A stretch of DNA of 64,000 nt from Paralichthys olivaceus. Its lineage: Eukaryota; Chordata; Actinopteri; Pleuronectiformes; Paralichthyidae. Location of the stretch: contig NC_091094.1 of NCBI RefSeq assembly GCF_024713975.1, positions 15,347,001-15,411,000 of the forward strand, read 5' to 3'. Under the pieces are notes generated by a model, which worked only from the letters and a program-made list of their open reading frames with translations, made no database searches and had not been told where the DNA came from. This document shows, one piece after another, positions 50,467 through 63,500 of this stretch. Position 1 is the stretch's first letter; each line of letters opens with the position of its first letter. The position numbers were made by a program, and so were the translations under genes.

Positions 50467-52569
50467 TCAAAGTTCGTCATGGGGCATTTTCAGAGCGTGA
50501 TCGCAGAGATCTGCAGAGCACCAGAAAACAAATGATTCAAATACAGTTGCTGCAGTAGGTCCACATAACTGAAGGGTGTGACAGGATGATAATGAGCTGA
50601 AAACCTACCGGTCCTCTTGCTGCAGAGTTTGTCTTTAACATTTTCTGTCTCATGAGCGAAGAATTCAATGATTTCATCTTCATTCTGCTCAGCGATTGTT
50701 TCACACTGGAGAAATTAGTCACAATGAACCGTTAGAAGGGGAAAAACTCACTATAGAGAAAACACACTGGAGGAAATAATACACAAATATTGTACAATAA
50801 ATTCAAGACCATCTAAGCCCAATGATGTAAAGCTGACACAGCAAACTGTCTATCTTTTGGCAAAGTTAACTAAAAACTATACTCACTGCAAACTTTAAAC
50901 TGGATGTAACTCTTGAATCCAGCGTGGCTTCTGAGAGGTCCATGGGCTCACCACTCCGAGACTTGATCCTAATGTAGGACTTCCTGTTCGTTGAGGAATC
51001 CGTGTGCTCGCCGTAGTCCTCCATCCTCTCACACACGCTCTCCATCAGCTCCAGGAGGTTTCCCTCGGAGCGAGCTAGAGGAACCTAGTGGCAACAAAGG
51101 TGAAAACCTCTGAATGAAAGAGGGTGTGAAATGTCTGTCAACACAGTCAAACTAACACAAACAGGATCATTAGTGTTTATTCTTTTTGACATTTCCAAGT
51201 ATATTTGTGTCAGATATACTTTGAGTGGTATTTCAGTTATGCCTCACTCTTGGTTTGCATTAAATCAACATGTTTTGGTAACGTTTTATTTATCTTGGCA
51301 AACGTGTTGGTGTTTCTTTCCCTGAATCCGATGTGTGCGCCCTCAAAGACGTGAAAAGTTTTTCATCTGCTTGTTTTTATCTATTGGATTGCATATGATA
51401 TGTTAAATTGTTATTAACTGAGATCTCCTATCCACGTATCCAAGTAACTCCAAATCAGATCCTGTTTAACACCAATTTGATCTTGTTTTATAACTTCTCA
51501 CCCCAACACAAATATCTATTGACATTTCATTTAAAGTAAAGTTTTATACTCTATTTACTTGAAGAAGTCTATTTATGATCATTTTCATGTTATACTGATG
51601 ATGACTTAAAGGTTGTATTATTATATTTCATATTGTAAAATTAAGAGTCCTGCATGTACATGACTATGATGACAGCTACTACACTGTAGAGCTGGACATT
51701 GTTCCAAGTTTCTCAACCACACACAATCATAAAAACTAAGTTACATTTATGATACAACAACATTTTATATTTTCAACATCTCATCTACTGTCTCATCTAC
51801 AGCCACAGTTCTCAAGTGCAGAAACTGAAAGTTGTGGGAGCACAAACAGCTACACATCAGTGACTAAATTAAGTTCAGTAAAACACAAAGTTTCTAGTAA
51901 AACGTAATACTTTGATGCTTTAATACCCTGCATATACATACATGTGCAGTGTGTGTACAGAACGGGTCAGTGATGCAGTCTGCAGTGTGTTGGACACAGC
52001 ATGGCTGTGCAGCTGCTCCCTCACCTCTCTGATGGACTGGCTTCCGTCTGGGTTGATCCTGAACGATCCGGTCTGGATCATCTTCTTTGGGTCTACCTGT
52101 GAGATGGCCCACTCCATCTCATCCACCAGAGCCCTGCAGGCTGAGAGGACATAGGAAGAGACATGGGGTCAGGACTGATCTCTCTCTCTCTGCATATGTC
52201 TATATATAGTTATGAGGGCCAATTTTGGTTCAATACAATCATTGTGAGGACATTTCGACGTTGTGAGGACATTTTGGCTGGTCCTCACAAATTAAATTGG
52301 CTTCTCGAGGGTTAAGAGAGTTAGAGTTAGAATTGGGTTTAGGCATTTAGTTGTGATGGTTAGGGACTAGATAATGCATTATGTCAATGAGTGTCCTCAC
52401 AACTATAGAGGCGTGTGTGTGTGTGTACTGATGATCAGTGTGAGGTGCTGATGATACAGACACACAAACCTCCACATCGGATGTCCTGCCCCTGTCTGGC
52501 TGCTTGGCTGAGGCCCAGGAGGAGACACAGAAACACGGACGATGCGAGCAGGAGAGCCGCTTCCCTCAT
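50467..52569 (-). CDS. cnpy2: Canopy-2 (MSAP), complete, five coding exons
   Basis: ER-resident saposin-fold protein of the canopy family, linked in mammals to FGF/LDL-receptor handling and the unfolded protein response. Exons 5' to 3': 52470-52569, 52025-52140, 50887-51084, 50609-50705 and 50467-50510. They total 555 nt, 184 aa (human 182), with all phases consistent. A signal peptide covers about residues 1-24 (MREAALLLASSVFLCLLLGL). CGAC at 32-35 starts the conserved cysteine set, which continues in SVCERM, FACE, LCSKR and DLCDH. The core reads ISQVDPKKMIQTGSFRINPD. The last exon is only 44 nt and supplies DLCDHALKMPHDEL, whose final HDEL is the ER-retrieval signal. It is easy to miss because the preceding exon reads through its donor into a false extension. 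Confidence 0.95.
52200..52425. repeat. Dispersed repeat in cnpy2 intron 1
   Basis: Contains GTTGTGAGGACATTTTGGCT, GGTCCTCACAAATTAAATTG, TAGAGTTAGAATTGGGTTTA and GCATTATGTCAATGAGTGTC, then a short GT run. This is a family I recognise as common in fish introns. The TGTGAGGACATT unit is itself locally doubled. Confidence 0.7.
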
Positions 52570-52751
52570 TTTGCACCTGGACACAGATTTGAGCATCAAA
52601 AGGGGGCGACACCTACGGGCGACACATCATGCCGGCTCTAGCACAGCCTGCTGCCGCTATAGCAGCTCATTGTGTCCGCTGGTGTCTCTGTGGTCGGTCC
52701 TCTGTAAACCTGCACAGCGACCCGGCCACAGACGCTTCTCCTTCATCTTAC

Positions 52752-52815
52752 CTGCGACTGACGCTGTTCCTGGAGACCACCACGTTTGACACGACGTCAC
52801 ATTTCGTTCGCTGAA
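52752..52815 (-). other. cnpy2: cnpy2 non-coding first exon
   Basis: A minus-strand donor GCAG|GTAAGATG (opposite 52741-52751) closes a GC-rich exon with no start codon in frame. The acceptor for the ATG exon is not marked with certainty. Confidence 0.5.
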
Positions 52816-52900
52816 ATGTGGTGACGTAGGCAACGGAGCCGCTGGACCGGAAGAAGTCGAGCTCAAGATGGCGCCCCCACGTGGCCGGGAGGACTTTTCC
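52770..52900 (-). promoter_or_regulatory. cnpy2: cnpy2 promoter with CRE-type, ETS and YY1-type sites
   Basis: CpG-rich segment with GACGTCAC near 52793, a second GTGACGTAGG near 52821, ACCGGAAGAAG near 52846, CAAGATGGCGCC (YY1-type) near 52864 and CCACGTGG near 52875. CRE-like TGACGT and CCACG boxes would suit an ER-stress-responsive gene, but the spacing of a full ERSE (CCAAT-N9-CCACG) is not seen. Confidence 0.5.
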
Positions 52901-52923
52901 GGCGGAAACGCATACATTTAAGC

Positions 52924-53286
52924 TTAAAGGTCCAGTGTGTAAGATTTAGGTGAAAGGGAACTATTGGCAGAAATGTAATGTAGAATAATCCTCATGATGT
53001 TTTCACTAGTTCGTTTCATCTAAATTGTTTTTCTTTACCCCAGAAAAGGTCCTTTATATTTAAATACTTTATATTTACATGGAGGGGACCCTCTCTACGG
53101 AGGCCGCCATGTTTTTTACATTAGTCCAGACTGGACAAACTAAACACCTTTTGAGTTTTTATGACAACTGAAGCTACCACAGGTTCTTTTTCATGTTTGG
53201 AAGGAGAGGGTGAGGTGAGGGGTGTTCAGCTGCAATATGCAACTTCAACACTAGATATCACAAAATTCTACACACTGTATCTTTAA
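52924..53286. mobile_element. MITE-like element, full length, about 363 bp
   Basis: Left end TTAAAGGTCCAGTGTGTAAG and right end TACACACTGTATCTTTAA form imperfect terminal inverted repeats. The interior shares GGTGAAAGGGAACTATTGGC and TTATATTTACATGGAG with the half copy at 40278-40460. Its right part shares AGCTGCAA and CACTAGAT with 62204-62262. Non-coding. It sits directly upstream of the cnpy2 promoter. Confidence 0.85.
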
Positions 53287-53289
53287 ATA

Positions 53290-56200
53290 TGAAATGTTTA
53301 AATTATAATTTATCTTAATACATTCCTCATACGTGGATGTACATTCATCAAACAATTAAACATTCTTTATGTTTATTTTATTTTTTCATGTATTGTTTTT
53401 TTATTTATTTTCGACTTTTTATCTTATATTAGCTATGTTGCTTTGTATAGTCTTTTTGTGTTCATTTTCTGTCAATGATTCATCTGTATGTCTGCAGATA
53501 TATCTTTTTTTTTAAATAAATAATTAAACCAGCCACATGAGGGAATCTGGAGAAGACATTTCTTGTTGAGCCCTGGCTGTACAGCATGGGTAAAGAAGAC
53601 ATAACATACAGAATAAAACTCACTAACTGAACTAATTTCACAGATGTGGCAAACATATTCTAGTAAAACAGTCAGATTTGGAAAAAAAAAAACTAAAGAC
53701 AATAATTAAAGCAACCTTTTTTCCTCAAACAAAATAGACATGGATTTGCAAGAAATTAGGAAAAACACCATTTAATAGGCTCTCGATACTGTAGGTATCA
53801 CTTTGTACAATGTCATCAAATCAGAAATAATATATTTAACCTAATTTACAATACGGTGCAGCAGTACAGTACCAGTTTTCTGTCTGGACATTGAATCAGA
53901 AAATGGTCTCTGATAATCCCAACCTGTTCCCAAATGTAGACAATATTCTTTACAAACATGATGATACACAATGAAGTGATTAATTACTAATATGGAATAA
54001 CTGAAGTCATTACCATGTTTTATTTTTCTACTCCCAATTGCACCTTGGTCCATGACATTGTTTTGTTTGGTATGACATGTCAATTCAAATTCAAATATTA
54101 ATTTGCAGCAACGCTGGGTTTCAGTAGCACACTTTCCAATGGAATGAGTATCGCTTTTTTTCAAAGTGTAATGGCAAATGAAGAGTTAATTGGCTACAAG
54201 AAAAACTATTCAGAAAATATATTATAGTCTTTAAAAAATCCCAATGTATATAAAAACTTTATAGAGCAGCTCATCATTTCTTGAGGAGTACCAGAGTTTT
54301 ATTTGCAGCTGGCAAGGATTTCTGACTTCTTCTTTTACCTCGTCATCTTCTTTGTTCAGTTTATTGGCAGGTGGAAACCAACATCTAATGTGTATTCTTC
54401 TTCTCTGCTCAGCCCGCCGCCTCTTATTTTATTCCGAATTTGATATTAAAATTATTATAACTATTTAAATTACTATATTTATTTTAATTACTTGAATTAG
54501 TTTGTATTTGTTTTTGACTGAGGCACAGTGGTGAACACAGGAGGCACTGTGTGGACATCTGCAGTTATAGAAGACATGTGTAGTCCAATATTTGGACAAG
54601 GAAAAAATTTAGTTTTATCAAAAACACAATCCATCAAACCTCTGAGGTTTTTATGACTGATCCTGCTGTTGTTTGTTGTCATTATTTTTAATTCACTTAT
54701 GTCTTCCTCTCGAGTCTCGAGTCTTCTGAAAAGTTTTCACTCTTTATATTTACTTTAACACAGGGTAACCCTGTTTGTGAAAAGTGCTATACTCACCCAG
54801 TAACTGAAGTGCACAAGAAGATATGCCAGTACCAGAGTAAAACAATCAGAGGCAATTCACACTTAAACAGTTGTCAAGTTCATGTTTCGTAAGATTAGAA
54901 ACTTCTGCGCACTCATTGTACAACAGTGTTGAACAGCCCAGTGACAGTGAGCATGACCCCTCACATCACTTCTCTTATTTACCACCTATTTGCGCCACAG
55001 TGCCAACGTTTTTCTCCATATTAAGTTCAGAAATTAAAGTGCTGTATTAATAGTTCACTTTTGTATACAGCATAATTCTGCCCAAATTTGGCTTCATCAA
55101 AAAAAACAAAAAAACAAGTAAAACTGGTCATAATGAGCAAAAAATTCTCAAGTGAACATAATAAAACTACATACAAGTCCAAGGAGCCCTTTATAAAAAG
55201 TATAAACTACACATAAATAAACTAATCAAAACAAACTGACCTAAGCTTATTTGAGACGGAAATTGAACTAAATTTAAATAAGATAATAGAAAATATTGTA
55301 ACTGCCATCAACAAAGTGGGAGATAAAATCATTCAGAGTCCTCTGAAAATTAGACTTAAAAATTCAAAGATGAACATCTTCATAATGAAAATTTGAATAA
55401 AACATATCCAAATTATATGGTAACACAGAGAGAGTGACATAAAACTATCATTGTCTTACACAACAAAAAACATGGAAAAGTTTGACTCATCAGATACAGA
55501 TAAACCTTACATATTTTCTAAGTTCATACTCATGATATTAATAATAATAATTTATTTGTCTAATATTTTCATGTATTTACTTAAGATTGTATTTGAACAT
55601 AAATTAGGATAAATGCAGCAGCTTGCTCACACCAAAAACGTTCATTAAGCTTAGGTGTTGGACATCTGTGTTTTCTTTCTTTGGGGATGCGTTACGTCAG
55701 GTAAATCAGAAAAAAAAAAAACATGTCTGTGTCTTATACTGGAGGTCCACAGCATCTTTAGTGCAACTAACAACAGCCAGTTTCGTCTCCAAACTGTATC
55801 TGTAACTCTGTGTTTTGGACTAGTTGATTAAATTCTGTGTGATTTCTAACTGGAATTTTTTTTTTCATCACTCTAGTGATTGGTTGAAAACTATCAGTCT
55901 CTTGGCTTGTTAACAGATTTGGAGAAGCCGATGTAATGTAGATTTAGTAAAGAGTTTTTAACATCAAAAACATGTTAAAGGTTGTTGTGCCACAGGAACC
56001 ACATATTCTTTAGTCTCATTTTGGAGCTTTGATATGAAATCATTATTTTTACTTTTGTGGTGGAACACACCAGTTACTGAAGTGAACGGGATTAGACTTC
56101 TGTGGGCGCACAATAAGTACACTAAAAAATATGTTAGGCACCGGGTGAGGATGGACTTCCACTGACCGAGCTCCAGTGGTCCCATGCTTTAGTCAGGTAA

Positions 56201-57496
56201 TCTGTCCGTTATCTTCAGTCACCAGAATAAAAAACATCCACTCGTCCACATTGTGTCATCCTATCTCTCACCCACAGAGCCAGTGTCCATGTCGTTCAGT
56301 AGGTAAATGTCTGTGTGATGAGATAGTCCCATTTGAAACTGCAAGAGAGAAAAAAAAAAAGAGATAGAGTCTTTATGAGTGAGATTGTTGTAAACAATGA
56401 GTTAAATTATTTCATTCATGATGAAAACCGGAATTATTTGAAAAACATGTTTTGCCATTAAAACTGATTCTTGAGATTAAATGAATGATTCAACATATGA
56501 ATTATGAAAATATTTTTTCAAAAATAATGATGAAAAGAGTTAAAAAGAGAAAACCTCACAACTACCTGCTAAGTACACACATTGTGCTTATTATAACCTG
56601 TGAAAATGTGGTGCTACTGCAGCTCACTTCAAATTACCTCGCTGTCTTATTCAAAAGAGGAAAATATAATCAATATTGTGTTTTGATGAGTGCTAAATAA
56701 ACAAGGATCCAATCTGCTCACAATTTGAATTTGATAAAATCACTATAACCAATTGATTATAGATTAATCAAAGGTGCTCACCTTGGGTCAAAATGCTACC
56801 TTCCTCATTTAATCCTGGAAAGTCCTGGAAAAAGAGCATTTGTACTACATACACTGCTATGGACTACCATCTACACTGATTAAATAAAGGTAGACATATG
56901 GATTTTTGACCCGTAACCCTACTCTGTACTGAAGTTAGCAGGTTGTACAGTAAGGCAGGTTATCAGGTTGTGAAATTTATTTATTGCAATAACATGTTGT
57001 CAAGAAATTTACACAAATCAGTAATTATGAAACAAAACATCACAAGTTTTTCTTTTGACAACCAGAAAGAAGACGGCAACAAATGTCCATATATCCATTA
57101 TTCCCCATTTATTTTGGACACAGTGTTTTTCATTCAGTAGCAAAGAACAGACACTTATTCCTTCAATGCCAAGAGCAGAAATTAGTGAGACACAATGCGG
57201 TGAAATTTACTAGACTAATGTTTTCTCTGTAACAATTGAAATGTCTGTGTGTGTGCGTGTATGTTCTGTGTTTTTTCAATTTTTCCTGTCAGAAAGGTAT
57301 TAATGCTGGAAAGCTGGAAAATATCAAGTTACATTTCTACCACCTGCAGCTGCACCTGGTCCACCGCACTTATGTGACATTTCACAGTACAATCATTTTC
57401 ACTATGATTGCTGGGGCAAGACAAATGGCTCATTTACTGGAACTGTATTAATTTGAACCCATATACTTGTCCTGTTACTGTATATTCAATGTGTTA

Positions 57497-57593
<97 letters not shown>

Positions 57594-59500
57594 ACTTGGA
57601 TACTGTCAGGTGCTTTAGTAAAGCATATATCATCATATTTCTTATTTCTTTAACACATTAGAAACATTAGGTGCTAAAAGAAAGATACAAAGTAGAGTTT
57701 TTCTTTTCCCATGTTATTCCAGAGAAACTCAATCTGTTGATTGGATCCTGGTACTAAAATAAAGCAGCTACTTTGGTAAGCATTATGTCCAATGCTGACG
57801 GAAACGCTGATTAACAATGTGAGCTTCACCACCTCTCTGACACTTGATAACTGCTGCCAGGAACAACAGGAAATCATTTCCACATTAAACTTTATCCGTG
57901 TTAGTAGACTGATACCTGGCTGTGATGGCAGAACATGTGATGTCTTCAGTATGAGGGAGGAAGTGATAGCACTCGGTGTATAACAGCTGGTATCCAGATA
58001 TCATTAGAAATGTTTAAATGTTCTTAAACATGTTACTGTTACCCTTGCGCTGGTTTATTAGATATGCCAACTATTTGAGAAATACAAGGCATATTTTAAC
58101 CTTTATTTTGACCTGAAGTTCTGCTGCTGTGCACACTTGTTAAAAGCTAATTCTTTGCCTTAAAACCACATAAAAAAAAAAAATTAGGAGATCTAAATAA
58201 ATCGGGTTTTCTTCAGTTTTTTTAATTTTCAGATTCAGTGCACCAGAATTACAATAAATATTGTAATTATTGAGTGGTCTTATTTTTATTCACAAAATGA
58301 GTACTTTTGAGAGTCTAATTTAAGATACGCTGTAAAGCCCTCACAGTCAAACTTGTCATTATGGGTTATATAACAAATCTTGGATTTTTTTGAACTTGTT
58401 CAGAATTCCTTGTCAAGATAATTATAACAATTGTGACTAGAACATTATTTTTAGGCAAACATAAAAGTTGTTCTTTTAATTCTCTTTACAGAGCAGTGTA
58501 ACTATGCTGCAGTGATTTCCTTTCAGGAATTCTAACTATTTTAATATATATTAAATATATATCCTTTTTTCATTGGACACCTAAGCTCTGTTCGTCTAGC
58601 GGGAATGAAATAACTGCTGTGCACCATTAAAAACATGTCTTGATGATCAGTTTCCTCCTAAATAAATAGAATTTCACAAATAAGATTACATCAGGGTGTT
58701 GACCAACTGGAGTTGCTGCCATCCTGATTATTTAGGCACTTAAAAGAGGCTCAGAGGATGAGGCTGTAATCACATAAAGCTTCACTCATTTGAATGGAGC
58801 AGTGTACTTCACGTCAGGAGGCATATTTCATTCACAGACTTGAATTGAACTGGGAACCAGGAGATTAGGTATGTGCATCACTTCTGCATGATACTAAGAC
58901 TTGTTACTAAAACGTCTCTGACATGTTAGACAGAAACCAGCTCACAGCATTAAACCCCTGAAATTTAGTATTATGTTCTCTTCAAATTATTAGGTGTTTT
59001 TCACTTACTTAATGCAAAAATCCAGTGAGCTAAGCTAGAAGCTACACGGAGGCTGAGAGATGAGAAGGTAGTTGAATGATGTTGAGGTAGACTGAGTAGC
59101 AGAAGCAGCAGTAGCTCCTCCTCCTCCTCCCACAAGGACACTGACAGGTTCACAGTATCCACGCAAGTGGGCTCACACAGAGCTAAGTACTTGATGCAGC
59201 TAATATTAGTCAGAGACAATGTCATGGATGAGTCTGGAAAATATTACTTTAGGCAGATAGTTAGGTCTCTCTCACTTAACAGAAACAGAGCTGAAAATAA
59301 GCCCTGCTGATCCTGTGTTGGTAACAGTCTGAACTCAACAGCAAACAGTGTGTATGATATGCTACATGTCAGATTTTTTAAATTAAAAATATTGATGTTG
59401 GAAAAATAATACTGTATTATAATAATGTTTTTTTAATGAAAAATAAAAACTAAATTGTATTATGTTTATATTGTGTTTCCTTTGCTGCTCTGGCACTCCC
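53290..59500. other. AT-rich spacer between cnpy2 and slc11a2
   Basis: About 6 kb with no recognisable exon on either strand. It carries a very long AC microsatellite (57499-57592) and AT-rich low-complexity DNA. The block at about 58640-58870 is of higher complexity and may be regulatory. Confidence 0.55.
57499..57592. repeat. (AC)n microsatellite, about 46 units
   Basis: Perfect AC run of about 93 bases, the longest in the window. Confidence 0.97.
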
Positions 59501-59504
59501 CACT

Positions 59505-59867
59505 GACTGTATATAAAGATGGACGATGAGGCTCCACCTCCTCACACTTTCCAGAAATTAAGTCGTTAGAAATTCAGCTGTTAATCATGACGTTTCACCC
59601 CGTTTTTATAGCATGAAATAACTAATCAAAACCAGACTTATCAGAAAAATAACACTTGAACAAACATCAGTGTGATAAGAACTACAAAATGACAGAAGCC
59701 AATTACTTAATATGTACTTGGACTTTTTATTTTGGTCCATGTCCTACTTACTAACATAGACGAGGTGGAGTTTAAGATCTATAATGCAGCCAGTCACCAA
59801 GGGTCTATTGATGTGCTTTGGCTTCACTTTAGGGGAACAGTCATGTTTTCCATCTTTATATACAGTC
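59505..59867. mobile_element. Non-autonomous element with 19-bp perfect terminal inverted repeats
   Basis: GACTGTATATAAAGATGGA at 59505-59523 is the exact reverse complement of TCCATCTTTATATACAGTC at 59849-59867. The 325-bp interior has no coding frame. Diverged copies are at 5150-5412 and 50115-50242. It lies downstream of slc11a2. Confidence 0.85.
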
Positions 59868-60548
59868 TATGGTCCTTTCACAGGCAGCTGGACTTTAAAC
59901 TTGTTTTACAGATTTGCAGCAGTATGTCCCAGACATTGTGGCTACTGTTATACTTCACATAAAGTAGCTAGAGTCTAAAAATCACTGGATCATCTATATA
60001 AAACTCTGTTATCCAACTATCAACTGCTTAAGTTTGTGACAACACAAACACTGCTGGGAACATATCCTCTCAGGGACAGTTTGGTAACACAAGCTGAGCT
60101 GCTATTTCTTGACATCTAGGACATTTTACTTTTGAAAAAGTCTGGAAGTTGTTATTTAAAGAAACTGATAATTACATGAATTAGAAATGGAGTTATACTG
60201 TTTGTTGTATAAACACTTAAAAGCAAATGTAGCGACAGTTGTTGTCTTTGAGGATTGCAACAATTATTGATTTGTCAAAATATGCACATATATGTCCTTA
60301 GAGGTTAACTCAAGCATCAATTATTCACACCTCACATACTGCGCTGGTGTGGTAGTAGAAAGTTTGATTTAATTTTCTAATATGCAACAAACTTCCATAC
60401 CCAGTCCAACACAAAAGCAAACATGTGACATTAGCAGAAAATGTGCTTTTAAAGATCCTATGTGATCTCGAGAAAGTCCCGGTTGTGTACAGGGCTCAGA
60501 GTCTCCGACAGGACAGAAGAATGCTGGTGGTTACTGTCCTGTCCAGCT
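59868..60548 (-). other. slc11a2: slc11a2 3' UTR region
   Basis: Follows the slc11a2 stop on the minus strand. I looked for an iron-responsive element (hairpin with a C bulge and CAGTGN loop) and found CAGTG at two places (opposite about 60048 and 59983). Neither has the C bulge and paired five-base upper stem. No IRE is claimed. Confidence 0.4.
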
Positions 60549-63500
60549 TTAGGAGTCGTACTCTGACTGCTCCTCTATCAACAGAGCAGGTCGCTTTCTT
60601 ACCCTGCTGCTAAAGTCCAGGCAGGAAACCCCCAAAGCAACCAGACAGTGCCAAGCCTGCAGACAACGACAAAGGAGAGAAAGGTCACAAAACAGTATGT
60701 CTAAAACCAAATGAAAGTCAATGTGTGGCTGCACTAATAACTCACCAGGTAGCCTACGAAGCACAGATAGGCTACGGAGAGGAGAGACGCGAGGACGTAG
60801 AGAAGCACGCTGTTCAGTGCTGTCACATAAACCACCACAAAGTACATGTTGATTGCACAAACCACCAGGATGACGATGCCCCCGGAAATCTTCCACACCC
60901 TAAAAAAAAGAAGCAGGCATTGAGAAATAATGTTTTTTCTCAAAATAACAGGATCCTGAGAATGTCATGTGTTTGTAATGTAATGTTCACTACTGTGATG
61001 ATTCATTAGAACTATAATTATGGTGCATCATCATCATCATTACACTACTGACTAAATCCCATGTTTGTGTGACAACTAAATGCCTGACTATCAACAGAGT
61101 GTTTTTAATATATAGTCCAACTAAATTATCTGACAACATCTGTAAAGTTAAATAAGATAATAATCAATGGATAACTAAACTCAAGACCTCAACCACAACA
61201 TATACACCTGGTTCATTTGAAAGTTGGACCAACTTTGATCCTGTTTGTCTGTATTATAAAATCAGATACTCTGCTGACACACCGACAATAAGTACCTTGG
61301 TAATTGTTCGGTCAATGAACAATACAGTTTAAGAAATACAACTAACAAATACAGTATGTACTACAGAGCCATGAGAAAGTCAGCTATGGGAGATTAAAAC
61401 AGGTAGAAAGAATTGATGATTAAAAACGAATACATTTCACTCACAATCCATTTGCAAAGTCGTTCATTATGGATGTCAGACTGGTGAAGGTCAGAATTGG
61501 GATCAAAGCAAATGGAAGCTGTTGGATAGGGGGAAAAAAGGTGAATATTTTACAGGATTATGCTCTACACAATAAAAGAAGGATAAGTAGAAATCTGGGC
61601 TGTAATTTGAGTAAGAGCAGGGTAAAGAGCTTTTCACAGATTTGATTTTGAGCACTTGACCTGACCTGCATGCTTTGAAGCACGTTGAGAAAGTCATTCA
61701 TGCCTGTCAGATGCTGAACGTCCTGAAAAATGGCTACCAGCAAAGTTGGCGTGATGGCAATGGAGCGGGTCAGCAGCACCCGTGCAAAACGGGACCATCG
61801 CAGGTTCAGGAAACCCTAAGAAAGCAAGACAACACAAGGATAGGTAAACAGATTTCGATGTAATGTTTATTTTAATGAATGTAAAGCTACCAACGAACAG
61901 GCATTCTTACCTCCATGACAAACTGCCCAGAGTAAGTGCCTGTCATAGTGGAACTCTGTCCAGCTGCCAGGATCCCTATGGCCCAGATGTAGAGAGCTGC
62001 AGGGCCAAAGACACAGCCGAGGACCACTCCCTGAACAAACATAAACAAAGAATGAATTATTCTAATTATACTTCTACTTACTGAAGCCATCTATTAATAA
62101 AAGAGAGAGAGGTGAGACATGGTTATTATACACCTCAAAGATCAAGATTTATTTTAGCAAACTTAATTTAGTCACTTTTCTACTGTAAACAGTCCACATA
62201 TTTAGCTGCAACATGAAATGTCACCACTAGATGTCACTAAATTCCACACACTGAACCTTTAATGTTTCAGTCACTATGCCCTGACGTACCCCTTTGTAGA
62301 TGTCCACCTCCAATGTGTTATTGTTCATTGGGAAGAGATCTGTGTGAGGACTGCCAGTTGCGTTGCACTCTTCATGCTGCAACCAGGAAAAGAGAACATC
62401 CAGTAAGCAACAAACTGATATTCACAGTCCCGATCCCAAAACATTTACATCACTGTATTGCAGAATGACAGACACAAGCTTCACCAGTGCTTAGTAAAGA
62501 GTAGTTCATTTTAGTGTTTACCCACCACTTGGATATTTGTCTTATCATAGAAGGCCTCAGCAAAAACCGCCACGACAAAGACGTTGATGAGAAAAGAGAT
62601 GAACAGAGCGACCGTTGACTCGATGAAAAAGTACTTGTTGGCTTCTTTTACATCCTTCTTGTTCTTGCGGTCAATCTCCCGAGACTGGTACATGAGGGAA
62701 TAAATAGAAAAACACTGTTTATTTTTAAGCCAATAAAATTAAGAATTTTTCTAAATGACATCTAATCTTGACTTGTTGAATCCTTTAGGTTTAAGTCATA
62801 TGACTAAACCTGTTACTTACCTTTACCAGCGCCGAGTGCAGGTAGATGTTGTGGGGCATGATGACAGCACCTACAATTCCCACAGCCTGCTCCAGCTGCA
62901 CAGGCCCACAGCCGGCACAGTACGGTACAAACATCCCTGTCAGCAGCTTCCCTTGGTCTGGCTTTACCAGAATATACTAAAGACAGGCGACAAGTTAAAC
63001 ATGTCAGGGTGTAATGAACATTAATGTTGCCCAAAACTTCAATAACATTTCAAACATAAGGGAATCATACCTCGTAACCAAAGCTTATTGCCATTACAGT
63101 GATAAGAAAGCCAAAGAAAGCCTCAAGTTTCCTCAGGCCTACAAAGAAAAAAAACTGTATCAACACTGAGATGCACAATTTTTCAAGTACTGACTGAATG
63201 CTACTGGTTGTATATCTATAGGAGAAAATCATATACCATATTTGTCAAGAAAGAGGAAGACAAATGTGTCTGTGATGGTGATGAGGACTCCTCCCCACAG
63301 TGGGATCCTGGAGGAGAACAAGAGCAAATTGCATTTTTCTTCAATATTTTCAGGATCATTGGAAAAAATTATGGAAAAAATGTTTACAACCACTTTCAAG
63401 GCTAAGTATGACAAAATATGTTACCTGCCCACAGAGAGGAGGTTGAGAGCAATGGCACAGCCGATGACCTCCTGCATGTCTGAGCCAATAATGGCCAACT

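Noticed and set aside
50537-50722. Extended minus-strand cnpy2 reading through 50608
   Set aside because: Read-through of a GTAGGT donor. The true last exon at 50467-50510 restores DLCDHALKMPHDEL.
53841-54164. 107-codon minus frame in the cnpy2-slc11a2 spacer
   Set aside because: No family resemblance, no flanking splice sites and AT-rich codon use like the intergenic background.
59980-60060. Possible iron-responsive element after slc11a2
   Set aside because: CAGTG occurs, but the C bulge and paired upper stem needed for an IRE are missing.
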